Origin: Symbioplanes lichenis
GTDB lineage: Bacteria > Actinomycetota > Actinomycetes > Mycobacteriales > Micromonosporaceae
DNA: 64,000 nucleotides
Assembly (NCBI RefSeq): GCF_030709675.1
Contig: NZ_JAUZQD010000015.1
Coordinates: 124,001-188,000 of the forward strand
Direction: 5' to 3'
Position 1 is the stretch's first letter. Each line of letters starts with the position of its first letter. Below the pieces are notes generated by a model that had not been told where the DNA came from, searched no databases, and was given only the letters and a program-made list of their open reading frames with translations. Made by a program: the position numbers and the translations under genes. Shown piece by piece: positions 40,782 through 48,631 of the stretch.

Positions 40782-41330
40782 TCAGTCCAGGTCGGCGCCG
40801 GTGAGCAGGCCGCGGATGCCCAGCTCGGCGGTCACGGCCGGCGGGCACTCGTTGACGATCACCGCGATCCCGGCGACCTCGGCGCCCAGGTCACGCATGA
40901 GAGTGGACAGAGCGCGACACTGCGCCCCGCTGTACGCCCAGTCGTCGACCAGCAGCACGCGGTCACCCGTACCGATCAAATGGGTGCGCACGCCCAGAGA
41001 TTGAGGGTCGCCGCGGTGGTCGGCCGGGACGGTTGTCCACGTCATCGGTTCGGCGATGGGGCGGCGGGCGCCGGCTCGGTAGGCCTCGACGAAGCCCGTG
41101 CCCAGGGCCTGGGCGACCAGTGGGCCCACGAGAAAGCCCGTGACCTCCGGGGAGACGACGACGGTCGGCCGGGTGTCCGGGAAGAGGCCGGCGAGGCCCG
41201 CGCCGAGTCCGCTCAGCACCTGTGGTTCACGCCACCATCCGGATCGGTCGCTGACGAGGAGGCCGGTGCCCGGCTCGGGCTCGGTCCAGCGGAAGGTGGC
41301 CCTCAGCAGGGCACGCAGATCGGTTGCCAC
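40782..41330 (-). CDS. Phosphoribosyltransferase-family protein
   Basis: The 182-residue protein has a type I PRTase fold with the PRPP-binding loop RVLLVDDWAYSGAQC (two acidic residues then a small-residue turn) and an upstream flexible loop with VVVSPEVTGFLVGPLVAQALG. It resembles adenine/xanthine-type PRTases, but the purine specificity is unknown. GTG at 41330 (VATDLRALL) is preferred because the longer reading overlaps the divergent phosphatase gene and is Arg/Pro-rich non-domain sequence. It is convergent with YciI, with one base between the stops. Confidence 0.75.
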   Translation of the reverse strand: MATDLRALLRATFRWTEPEPGTGLLVSDRSGWWREPQVLSGLGAGLAGLFPDTRPTVVVSPEVTGFLVGPLVAQALGTGFVEAYRAGARRPIAEPMTWTTVPADHRGDPQSLGVRTHLIGTGDRVLLVDDWAYSGAQCRALSTLMRDLGAEVAGIAVIVNECPPAVTAELGIRGLLTGADLD

Positions 41331-41430
41331 GCCGTCATGCTGCCACCGGCGTGCCGGCCGACGACGCCGACCGGGCAGAACCCGATCGGCCGAGGGGTCA
41401 ACCTGATGCCGAGGGGGTTCCGGATCAGGC

Positions 41431-42558
41431 ATGCTGTTCGGCGTACCCATGCCTAAGTTGCCGTCGGGCCGTCGCCCGCTCAGTCCAGGATCCCGCGCCG
41501 GTCTCGGCGCGGCCCTCGTGCTGCTCGTCGTCGTGGCCGGCGTCGAGCTGGCGGACGGGGTGCAGGCGAATTTCGTCGGGCTGTTCGCCGCGGTGCCGTT
41601 CCTGGCCGCCGTGTTCGCCTACTGGCAACCGGTGATGATCGTCGGTGGGCTCGCGACAGTGGTCGGCCTGGTGTTCGCGACGGCGGACGGGAGCTTCGGC
41701 TCGGTCGGCATGATCAATGTGCTCGGCATCATGCTGGCCACCGGCATCGCGGCCGCCGTGGCCAACATCCGGCAGCGGCAGGCCGACCGCATCGCCGAGC
41801 TCCAGCGCCTCGCCGCGGTGGCGCAGCAGGCGGTGCTGCGCCCGCTGGGCCCGCAGATCGGCTCGCTCGCGGTCGCGGGCCACTACATCTCCGCGACGGC
41901 GGCCGCCGACATCGGGGGCGACCTCTACGAGGCGCTCGACACGCCGTACGGAATCCGCATCATCATCGGCGACGTCCGCGGCAAGGGGCTCGACGCCGTC
42001 CGGCTGGCGAGCATCGTCCTGGGGTCCTACCGCCATGTCGCGTACGAGCGGGCGGACCTGCGGGCGATCGTCACCGACCTGGACCGGGCGGTGGCCCGCA
42101 GCGTCGGTGACGAGGACTTCGTGACCGCGGCCCTGGTCGAGGAGCGCGGCGGCACGCTGACGATCGTCAACTGTGGACACCCGGCGCCGTTGCTGCTGCG
42201 CCGGGGTCAGGTGATCGCGTTGGAGCCGCCGGCCCCCGCGCCGCCGCTCGGGTTCATGCCGGTGGCCCGCCCGCGGGTGGAGCGGCTGGAGCCGGGCGAC
42301 CGGCTGCTGCTCTTCACCGACGGGCTGGGTGAGGCCCGGCGGGAGGGTGAGTTCTTCCCCACCGCCGACCGGGCCTGGCGGCTGCTCGGCCACGGCACTG
42401 TGGCCGACGGCCTCGCCTCGCTGGAGACCGCCCTGCGCGACTGGGTGCACGATCAGCTCGACGACGACATCGCCCTGGTGCTGCTCGAGTACGCCGGCCC
42501 CGGAGGGGGACCGGCCGCGCCGATGCCGAGCTGGGAAGTCGGCGCAGCCGGTAGCTGA
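41431..42558 (+). CDS. SpoIIE-type PP2C phosphatase with membrane domain
   Basis: The 375-residue protein has three to four N-terminal membrane helices (~20-110), a short coiled-coil linker (ANIRQRQADRIAELQRLAAVAQQAVL) and a cytoplasmic PP2C/SpoIIE domain (~140-360; AAADIGGDLYEAL, IIIGDVRGKGLDAVRLAS, NCGHPAPLLL, LLLFTDGLGEARREG, DDDIALVLLEY). Such phosphatases usually dephosphorylate anti-sigma-factor antagonists in partner-switching systems; no antagonist or anti-sigma gene is adjacent. ATG at 41431 or 41449 could be the start; neither has a strong ribosome site. Confidence 0.87.
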   Translation: MLFGVPMPKLPSGRRPLSPGSRAGLGAALVLLVVVAGVELADGVQANFVGLFAAVPFLAAVFAYWQPVMIVGGLATVVGLVFATADGSFGSVGMINVLGIMLATGIAAAVANIRQRQADRIAELQRLAAVAQQAVLRPLGPQIGSLAVAGHYISATAAADIGGDLYEALDTPYGIRIIIGDVRGKGLDAVRLASIVLGSYRHVAYERADLRAIVTDLDRAVARSVGDEDFVTAALVEERGGTLTIVNCGHPAPLLLRRGQVIALEPPAPAPPLGFMPVARPRVERLEPGDRLLLFTDGLGEARREGEFFPTADRAWRLLGHGTVADGLASLETALRDWVHDQLDDDIALVLLEYAGPGGGPAAPMPSWEVGAAGS

Positions 42559-42560
42559 GG

Positions 42561-42797
42561 TCAGCCCGCCTTGGGCAACGTCTCCTGGGTTGTTTCCCCG
42601 ACAGAGGAAGTGGCCAGCGAGGCGGGAGCGACCGGTGCGGCCGGCGAGACCGGAGCGGCAGGTGAGGGCTGGGCCGGCAGAAGGGGCACCGAGGCCCGTG
42701 CGGTGACGGTCTCCGGTTGCCGGTGCCGCCCCACGTAGTGCCGCGGCTGGTCCGCCTGACGAGGCTCCGGAATCAGGCTCTTGATCGTGGCGAACAT
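42561..42797 (-). CDS. Small Pro/Ala-rich hypothetical protein
   Basis: The 78-residue protein starts MFATIKSLIPEPRQ and continues as Pro/Ala/Val/Ser-rich, probably disordered sequence with (A)APVSPAAPVAPAS repeats. The ATG at 42797 is supported by GGGAGGTC eight bases upstream on the minus strand. No domain recognised. Convergent with the SpoIIE-type gene. Confidence 0.55.
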   Translation of the reverse strand: MFATIKSLIPEPRQADQPRHYVGRHRQPETVTARASVPLLPAQPSPAAPVSPAAPVAPASLATSSVGETTQETLPKAG

Positions 42798-42978
42798 GCA
42801 AGACCTCCCCTGGTCTGCGTACGTCCTGTGCGTACACCGGGAGCAACGACGGTCCGCGCACGTCGATACGTGCAAGCGGCGCGGCGGCTTGCAAATGGCC
42901 GAAAGGTGGTCCCTTTTCCCATCCGATCGGAGACGTTTGCCCCCCGATCCGTCGCACAGGCAAAGTCTTGTCCGGGCC

Positions 42979-43016
42979 TACCGATCGGTAATACAGTGGT
43001 GTTACTGACGGGTAAC
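42979..43016 (+). promoter_or_regulatory. Two operator-like sites before fadE5-type gene
   Basis: TACCGATCGGTA (42979-42990) is a perfect 12-bp palindrome. GTTACTGACGGGTAAC (43001-43016) matches the site before etfD at 15 of 16 positions. Both share the outline TAC(C/T)GA(T/C)(C/G)GGTA and lie 29-66 bases before the start codon. Binding by one TetR-type repressor is inferred. Confidence 0.6.
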
Positions 43017-43044
43017 TCACGTCCGGAGAGCGGGGCCAGAACAC

Positions 43045-44901
43045 ATGACTCACTACAAGAGCAACCTGCGAGACCTCGAGTTCAACCTGTTCGAGGTCTT
43101 CGGGGCGGATCGTGCGTTCGGCCAGGCGCCGTACGACGGGATCGACGCGGACACCGCCCGTGACGTCCTCGCCGAGGTGAACCGGCTCGCCCGCGAGGAC
43201 CTCGCGGCCAGCTACACCGACGCGGACCGCAACCCGCCGGTCTTCGACCCGGCCACGCACACCGCGCCGCTGCCCGAGGCCTTCAAGAAGTCGTACGCCG
43301 CCTTCATGGCGTCCGAGTTCTGGCGCCTCGACCTGCCGGAGAGCCTCGGCGGCACGCTCGCTCCCCGGGCGCTGTGGTGGGCCATCGCCGAGCAGGTGCT
43401 CGGGGCCAACGCCCCCGTCTGGATGTACTCCTCCGGCCCCTCCTTCGCGCACGTCGTCGAGGTCGAGGGCACCGAGGAGCAGAAGAAGTGGGCGCAGCTC
43501 TTCGTCGACAAGCAGTGGGGCTCGACGATGGTGCTGACCGAGCCGGACGCGGGCTCCGACGTCGGCGCCGGTCGCGCCCGGGCGATCCCGCAGCCGGACG
43601 GCTCGTGGCACATCGAGGGCGTCAAGCGCTTCATCACCTCGGGTGAGCACGACCTCAGCGATAACATCATCCACTATGTGCTCGCGCGGCCCGTGGGTGT
43701 CGAGGGCGCCGGCGGCCCGGGCACCAAGGGCCTGTCGCTCTTTATCGTGCCCAAGTTCCACTTCGACGCCGAGACGGGCGAGCTGGGCGAGCGCAACGGC
43801 GTCTACGCCACGAACATCGAGCACAAGATGGGCCTCAAGGTCTCCAACACGTGCGAGATGACCTTCGGCGAGCACGGCACCCCGGCGAAGGGCTGGCTGC
43901 TCGGCGACGTGCACCAGGGCATCCGGCAGATGTTCATGATCATTGAGTACGCCCGGATGATGGTCGGCACGAAGGCGATCGCGACCCTGTCGACGGGTTA
44001 CCAGAACGCCCTCGAGTACGCCAAGAACCGCGTCCAGGGCGCCGACCTGCTCCAGAATTCGGACAAGGCGGCCCCGCGCGTCACGATCACGCACCACCCG
44101 GACGTACGCCGATCGCTGATGCTGCAGAAGGCGTACGCGGAAGGTCTGCGGTCGTTGGTGATCTACACCGCGACGTGGCAGGACAAGGTCGCCATCGCGG
44201 AGGCCGCCGGGGACAAGGCGGCGGCGAAGGCGGCTAGCAAGGTCAACGACTTCCTGCTCCCGCTGGTCAAGGGCGTGGGCTCGGAGCGGGCCTACGAGCT
44301 GCTCGGTCACGAGTCGCTGCAGACCTACGGCGGCTCCGGCTTCCTGCAGGACTACCCGCTCGAGCAGTACGTGCGGGACGCCAAGATCGACACGCTGTAC
44401 GAGGGCACGACGGCCATCCAGAGCCTCGACCTGATCTTCCGCAAGATCGTCAAGGACGGCGGCGTCGCGCTGGCCACCATCGCGACCGAGATGCAGGGCT
44501 TCGTGGAGAGCGAGGCCGGCAACGGGCAGCTCAAGGTCGAGCGGCTGGCGCTGGGCAAGGCGCTCGGCGAGATGCAGGCCATCCTCGGCATCGAGATGGG
44601 CTGGCTGCAGGCCGTGCAGGGTGGTGACGCCCGCGAGCTCTACAAGGTCGGCCTGACCTCGCGGCGCGTGCTGCTCGCGCTGGGCGACGTGACGGTGGCC
44701 TGGCTGCTGCTGCGCGGCGCGGAGGTCGCCCTGGCCAAGCTCGGCACCGAGCTGAGCGCCGCCGACAAGGCCTTCTACGAGGGCAAGATCGCGGCCGCCC
44801 GGTTCTTCGCCCGCGAGGTGCTGCCGCGCATCGGCTCCGACCGCCGGATCATCGAGGCCACCACGCTCGACCTCATGGACCTGCCCGAAGAAGCGTTCTG
44901 A
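43045..44901 (+). CDS. fadE5: FadE5-type long acyl-CoA dehydrogenase
   Basis: The 618-residue protein is of the longer FadE5 class (mycobacterial Rv0244c type), with a full acyl-CoA dehydrogenase core plus a C-terminal helical extension (~470-618). Seen motifs are MVLTEPDAGSDVGAGRARA, the active-site helix EYARMMVGTKAIA, HESLQTYGGSGFLQDYPLEQY, and DTLYEGTTAIQSLDL, whose Glu (~453) is the catalytic base. FadE5 enzymes act on broad chain-length acyl-CoAs and pass electrons through ETF to EtfD. ATG at 43045; GGAGAG lies somewhat far upstream. It is monocistronic, with two operator-like sites upstream and a three-copy repeat across its stop codon. Confidence 0.92.
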   Translation: MTHYKSNLRDLEFNLFEVFGADRAFGQAPYDGIDADTARDVLAEVNRLAREDLAASYTDADRNPPVFDPATHTAPLPEAFKKSYAAFMASEFWRLDLPESLGGTLAPRALWWAIAEQVLGANAPVWMYSSGPSFAHVVEVEGTEEQKKWAQLFVDKQWGSTMVLTEPDAGSDVGAGRARAIPQPDGSWHIEGVKRFITSGEHDLSDNIIHYVLARPVGVEGAGGPGTKGLSLFIVPKFHFDAETGELGERNGVYATNIEHKMGLKVSNTCEMTFGEHGTPAKGWLLGDVHQGIRQMFMIIEYARMMVGTKAIATLSTGYQNALEYAKNRVQGADLLQNSDKAAPRVTITHHPDVRRSLMLQKAYAEGLRSLVIYTATWQDKVAIAEAAGDKAAAKAASKVNDFLLPLVKGVGSERAYELLGHESLQTYGGSGFLQDYPLEQYVRDAKIDTLYEGTTAIQSLDLIFRKIVKDGGVALATIATEMQGFVESEAGNGQLKVERLALGKALGEMQAILGIEMGWLQAVQGGDARELYKVGLTSRRVLLALGDVTVAWLLLRGAEVALAKLGTELSAADKAFYEGKIAAARFFAREVLPRIGSDRRIIEATTLDLMDLPEEAF

Positions 44902-45000
44902 CGGATGGAGAGGGCCGGCGGACGGCCGGCGCTCTGGCGGATGGAGAGGGCCGGCGGACCGCTGGCGTTCTGACGGATGGAGGAGGCCGGCGGACAGCCG
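44893..45000. repeat. Three 36-bp tandem repeats across the fadE5-type stop codon
   Basis: Units start at 44893, 44929 and 44965 and begin GCG(T/C)TCTG(A/G)CGGATGGAG. The first unit contains the last two codons and the TGA of the gene. Each unit holds a CCGGC...GCCGG-type stem; the third forms AGGCCGGC/GCCGGCCT, a good terminator. The array separates convergent genes. Confidence 0.8.
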
Positions 45001-45010
45001 GCCTTCTCGC

Positions 45011-45520
45011 TCAGCCGCGGGCGGTGTGCCCGAGCACGTACGGCAGGGAGCCCGGCTCGGTGGATGACCAGGAGCTGTCGGTCCGGTGCACGGCGAGCCC
45101 GGCCGTGCGCAGGGACAAGGCAACCGGCTGAGCCGACTGGAGCAAAGTGGACACGTCCGACATGGTCGGGTTGTGGCCGACGATCAACACGGTGGGCACG
45201 GTGTCGGGCACGGCTCGGAGCAGGTCGACGACTTCGGTGCGCCCTCCGTCGTACAAATCCTGCACATAACGCACCTCGGCCGTCGGCGCGTCCGGCGCCG
45301 ACTGGGCCAGCGAGATCGCGACGCCCTGCCAGGTCTGGCGGGTCCGCACGGCCGGCGAGCACAGCACCAGCCGCGGATGCAGCCGCTGGTCGGCGAGCCA
45401 GGCGCCCGCCGCGTCCGCGTCCGCCCGCCCCCTCGTGGTCAGCGACCGCTCGAAGTCGTCGAGGTCGCCGGGGTCCTCCGCCTTGGCGTGGCGGAGCAGG
45501 ACAAGGGTGCGCGCAGTCAT
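45011..45520 (-). CDS. SixA-type phosphohistidine phosphatase
   Basis: The 169-residue histidine-phosphatase-superfamily protein has the RHAKAED signature with catalytic His at residue 11, a second Arg in SPAVRTRQT, and the second His in VGHNPTMSDV. SixA removes phosphate from phosphohistidine domains of phosphorelay or PTS proteins; the target here is unknown. ATG at 45520 is chosen since upstream in-frame sequence is not domain-like and overlaps the divergent DUF6458 gene. Confidence 0.87.
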   Translation of the reverse strand: MTARTLVLLRHAKAEDPGDLDDFERSLTTRGRADADAAGAWLADQRLHPRLVLCSPAVRTRQTWQGVAISLAQSAPDAPTAEVRYVQDLYDGGRTEVVDLLRAVPDTVPTVLIVGHNPTMSDVSTLLQSAQPVALSLRTAGLAVHRTDSSWSSTEPGSLPYVLGHTARG

Positions 45521-45623
45521 GCCGACGAGCTTGCCTGATTGAGCTTTCCGCCGCCTGGGTAGACACACGGTTCGACGTATTGCCGCGGCTCGGTGCGGCA
45601 GCCACGAGCCAGGGAGGTCCACG

Positions 45624-45935
45624 ATGGGCATCGGCGGAAGCATCTTCCTTCTGGCACTGGGGGCGATCCTCGCGTTCGCCGTCAATGCCAACATCAGCGG
45701 TCTCGACATCAATGTGGTCGGCTACGTGCTGATGCTGGCCGGCCTGGTCGGCCTGGCCCTGACCCTCTACTTCTGGAACAGCCGCCGGCGCCCCGCCACC
45801 GTGGTGGAGGAGCGGTCGGTCGCCCGCGAGGTCCCGCCCGCGCAGGCGCCGGTCTACCGCGAGGGCGAGTCCGTCCAGGAATACCGCGAGACCACCCGGC
45901 GTCAGGCCCCGCCGCCTCCCCCGTACGGGGCCTGA
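45624..45935 (+). CDS. DUF6458 small membrane protein
   Basis: The 103-residue protein has two membrane helices (~4-20 and ~30-50) with the DUF6458 pattern MGIGGSIFLLALGAILAFAV and DINVVGYVLMLAGLVGL, followed by a charged tail ending in Pro-rich PPPPPYGA. Function unknown; common in actinobacteria. ATG at 45624 follows AGGGAGG. Confidence 0.88.
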   Translation: MGIGGSIFLLALGAILAFAVNANISGLDINVVGYVLMLAGLVGLALTLYFWNSRRRPATVVEERSVAREVPPAQAPVYREGESVQEYRETTRRQAPPPPPYGA

Positions 45936-45946
45936 CCGCCGGAAGA

Positions 45947-46792
45947 TCAGCTCAGGGCCGCTCGGATCGCCTCGCTCAGCGGGGTGGCCGGGCGGCCCAG
46001 CAGCTTCTCCAGGTCGGCGGAGCCGGTGTCCAGGGCGCCCCCGGTGGTGGAGCGCTCGACGCCGGCGAAGAGCGCGGCGACGAACGGCGGCTGTCCGGCG
46101 CCGGTCAGGAACTCCTCGTACTTCTCCGGCGTCAGGTCGGTGTAGGTCACGTCGCGACCGGTGACCCGGGCGATCTCCGCGGCGAACTCGGCCTTCGTGA
46201 CGGCGGGGCCGCCGAGTTCGTACACCTGCTGATCCTGGTCGTCCGTCAGGATCGCGGCGGCAGCGGCCTCGGCATAGTCGACCCGCGGGGCCAGGCTGAG
46301 CTTGCCCTCGCCCGACGCGCCGACGAGCCCCTGCTCGAGGATGTCGGCGAAGTTGTAGTTCTCGACGTACCAGCTGTTGCGGACGAAGATCGCCGGAATG
46401 CCCGAGGCCTTCAGCGCCTCCTCGGTCGCCTTGTGGTCGCCGGCGATCGGCAGGTCCGTCGTGTCGGCGAAGGGCGCGCTGGTGTAGACGATCTTGCGGA
46501 TGCCGGCGGCCTTCGCGGCGTCGATCACGTTCTGGTGCTGCGGGATGCGCTTCCCCGGGTCGCTGGCGGAGACGAAGAGCAGCTTCTCGGCGCCCGCGAA
46601 GGCGGCCCGCAGCGACTCGGGTTCGTCGTAGGAGGCCCGGCGCACGTCGACGCCGCGATCCGCGAGATCCCTGATCTTCTCGACGCCGCGGCCGACGGCC
46701 ACGATCTCGCCCGCCGGAACACCCCGGCTCAGCAGCGACTCGACGGCAAGACGGCCCAGATGTCCGGTGGCACCGGTAACAACAATGGTCAT
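45947..46792 (-). CDS. NmrA/QorB-type NAD(P)H quinone oxidoreductase
   Basis: The 281-residue atypical SDR has N-terminal TGATGHLGRLAVESLL for NADPH binding and the QorB/YtfG outline (KLLFVSASDPGKRIPQHQNVIDAAKAAGIRKIVYTS, FVRNSWYVENY). It probably reduces quinones or other electrophiles. The divergent HxlR gene and the operator between them match the qorB-ytfH and QorR arrangements. ATG at 46792. Confidence 0.87.
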   Translation of the reverse strand: MTIVVTGATGHLGRLAVESLLSRGVPAGEIVAVGRGVEKIRDLADRGVDVRRASYDEPESLRAAFAGAEKLLFVSASDPGKRIPQHQNVIDAAKAAGIRKIVYTSAPFADTTDLPIAGDHKATEEALKASGIPAIFVRNSWYVENYNFADILEQGLVGASGEGKLSLAPRVDYAEAAAAAILTDDQDQQVYELGGPAVTKAEFAAEIARVTGRDVTYTDLTPEKYEEFLTGAGQPPFVAALFAGVERSTTGGALDTGSADLEKLLGRPATPLSEAIRAALS

Positions 46793-46819
46793 GCCCCAGT
46801 TAACCAGGCTGGTCGTGAC

Positions 46820-46880
46820 CTACTTCCCATCAGATAGTGGGCACCTTGAAGTGCAGTACCCACCTGAGGGATAGTGTCCT
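46820..46880. promoter_or_regulatory. Paired operator in the qorB/hxlR divergent promoter
   Basis: The left part, read on the minus strand, is GTGCCCACTATCTGATGGGA; the right part on the plus strand is GTACCCACCTGAGGGATAGT. The two are inverted copies with a three-base difference in spacing, flanking a GCAC-cttgaa-GTGC core. An HxlR dimer-pair site is likely. Confidence 0.5.
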
Positions 46881-46881
46881 G

Positions 46882-47244
46882 GTGGAAGCGGATGTGTATG
46901 CGAAGAACTGTCCCAGCCGGCAGCTGCTCGACCGCATCGGCGACGCCTGGAGCGTGCTGATCGTCGGGGTGCTGAAGGACGGGCCGCTGCGCTACACCGA
47001 GCTCGCCCAGCGGATCCCCGGCGTGAGCCCGAAGATGCTCACCCAGACGCTGCGCGGCCTCGAGCGCGACGGTCTGGTCACCCGCACGGTGTACGCGGTC
47101 GTGCCGCCGCGCGTCGACTACACGCTCACGACGATGGGGCGCAGCCTGCTCGGGCTGTGCGAGGCGTTGAAGGACTGGGCCGAGGACAACATCGCCGACG
47201 TGGTCGAGGCGCGCGATGCCTATGACGCGCGGTCGGTCGCTTGA
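46882..47244 (+). CDS. HxlR-family (QorR-like) regulator
   Basis: The 120-residue winged-helix protein has the HxlR layout: KNCPSRQLLDRIGDAWSVLIV, LRYTELAQRIPGVSPKMLTQTLRGLERDGLV and the wing VPPRVDYTLTTMG. The single Cys of the NCPSR motif is the residue that senses quinones or oxidants in QorR-type members. GTG at 46882 is preferred to GTG at 46837, since the first 15 codons of the longer form fall in the operator region and do not resemble family sequence. It probably represses the divergent quinone reductase gene. Confidence 0.86.
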   Translation: MEADVYAKNCPSRQLLDRIGDAWSVLIVGVLKDGPLRYTELAQRIPGVSPKMLTQTLRGLERDGLVTRTVYAVVPPRVDYTLTTMGRSLLGLCEALKDWAEDNIADVVEARDAYDARSVA

Positions 47245-47900
47245 TCCCACGACGCGCGGGCTCGTAACCAGGCCATGGCCGCGTCCGCGTCGCGCAGCAC
47301 CGAGATGTGGCCGGCGTCCGGAACGACGCACAGCTCGGCGCCCGGGATGCGGCCCGCCAGCCAGGCGCTGTGCGAGCTCGGCGCGATCAGGTCACGGCCG
47401 CCGTGCAGAAGCAGGACGGGCGCGGTGATCGACGCCGGGTCACAGCCCCACGGTGACACGTAGGCGTGGTCGTCCGCCTGCTCCGGCTCGGGACCGCTCG
47501 CCACGGCCGCTCGGACGACCTCCCCGAACCAGCCCCACGGCCCGTCGAACATGGCCAGGTCGGCGGGGATGAAATCCACTTCATCACCCTTTTCCGTACG
47601 GCCGTCGGCAGCGGCTCGTAACGCGGAGGTGCCCGCCGGCCCCATGCCCCGGAAGAAGTCCAGCCCGTCGGCGAACCGGCCGATGCCCAGCTCGTCGGCG
47701 ACCGTTGTCGCCCACTGCGCCGCGTCGCCGACCCGTCGTCCGGGGGCGGGGGTGGACGCGCCGTAGCCCGGGCGGTCGTACGAGATCCAGCGGATGCCGG
47801 GGTGCAGGAGCGGGCGTGGTGGCTCGCCCGTGTTGGGGGTGCCGTGATGCCACAACACCGGCAGACCGTCGCCGCCGGTGTCAAAGGTGCGCAAGGTCAT
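47220..47900 (-). CDS. Alpha/beta hydrolase lacking the nucleophile elbow
   Basis: The 226-residue protein starts as a normal alpha/beta hydrolase (LPVLWHHGTPNTGEPPRPL, ISYDRPGYGAS) and ends normally with the catalytic Asp strand (APVLLLHGGRDLIAPSSH) and His (PDAGHIS). The segment that should carry GxSxG is missing: DELGIGRF runs directly into ADGLDFFRGMGPAG. About 30-35 residues seem deleted in frame, removing the nucleophile serine. It is therefore probably inactive or repurposed. Twelve bases separate it from the upstream hemolysin III gene (start 48589, stop 47912), so they may share a transcript. Confidence 0.8.
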   Translation of the reverse strand: MTLRTFDTGGDGLPVLWHHGTPNTGEPPRPLLHPGIRWISYDRPGYGASTPAPGRRVGDAAQWATTVADELGIGRFADGLDFFRGMGPAGTSALRAAADGRTEKGDEVDFIPADLAMFDGPWGWFGEVVRAAVASGPEPEQADDHAYVSPWGCDPASITAPVLLLHGGRDLIAPSSHSAWLAGRIPGAELCVVPDAGHISVLRDADAAMAWLRARASWDQATDRAS

Positions 47901-47911
47901 GCGGGGCGAGG

Positions 47912-48589
47912 TCAGGCGTACAGGGTGAAGTAGATCGCGACGTGGTGGCAGATGGCGGCGATCAGCGTGCAGGCGTGGAAGAACTCGTGGTGGCCGAAGA
48001 CGGTGGGCCACGGGTTTGGGCGGCGCAGGGCGTAGAAGACGGCGCCCACGCTGTAGATGACGCCGCCGACGATCAGCAGGACGAGGGCTGTCACGCCGCC
48101 GCTGTGCAGGATGTCGGGGAGGATCGCGACGGCGGCCCAGCCCAGGGCCAGATAGAGCGGCGCGCCCACCCAGCGGGGCAGGTGCGGCCAGATGCTCTTG
48201 AGGGCGACGCCGCCGAGGGCGCCGGCCCAGATCAGGCTGATGAAGACCGTGCGCTTGGTGCCGTCGAGCAGCAGCCAGACGAACGGCGTGTAGGTGCCCG
48301 CGATGAAGACGAAGATCATCGAGTGGTCGAGCCGGCGCATGATCTGATAGCCGCGCTCGGACCACACCCGGCGGTGATAGAGCGCACTGATGCCGAAGAG
48401 CCCCAGCACCGTCAGGCTGTAGATCAAGCAGCTCAGGAACGGTGCCCAGCCCGGCCGCGAGGCGGCGATCGAGCAGAGCACCGCCCCGCAGGCGAGCGCG
48501 ACGAAAAACGCGTACTGGTGCAACCGGCCGCGCAAACGCGGCTTGCCGAGATCGGCAGGCTTCATCCGGAACGGGGCTGACGTCGTCAC
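47912..48589 (-). CDS. Hemolysin III/YqfA (PAQR) family membrane protein
   Basis: The 225-residue protein has seven membrane helices with the metal-binding PAQR signatures SALYHR near the N-terminal third, RLDHSMIFVFIAGTYTPF, and the C-terminal FGHHEFFHACTLIAAICHH. Family members are proposed membrane hydrolases acting on lipids; the hemolysin name is historical. The start codon is GTG at 48589. Confidence 0.9.
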   Translation of the reverse strand: MTTSAPFRMKPADLGKPRLRGRLHQYAFFVALACGAVLCSIAASRPGWAPFLSCLIYSLTVLGLFGISALYHRRVWSERGYQIMRRLDHSMIFVFIAGTYTPFVWLLLDGTKRTVFISLIWAGALGGVALKSIWPHLPRWVGAPLYLALGWAAVAILPDILHSGGVTALVLLIVGGVIYSVGAVFYALRRPNPWPTVFGHHEFFHACTLIAAICHHVAIYFTLYA

Positions 48590-48631
48590 GGTTTCCAGGT
48601 TACGGCACCGTAGGTTACTGGCAAGTAGAGA

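Noticed and set aside
44893..45000. Possible CRISPR array
   Set aside because: The 36-bp units are directly adjacent with no spacers, and no cas gene is near.
41425..45123. Minus-strand open frame of 1,232 codons
   Set aside because: It is opposite the SpoIIE-type phosphatase and FadE5-type genes, whose motifs are complete; the frame has no domain.
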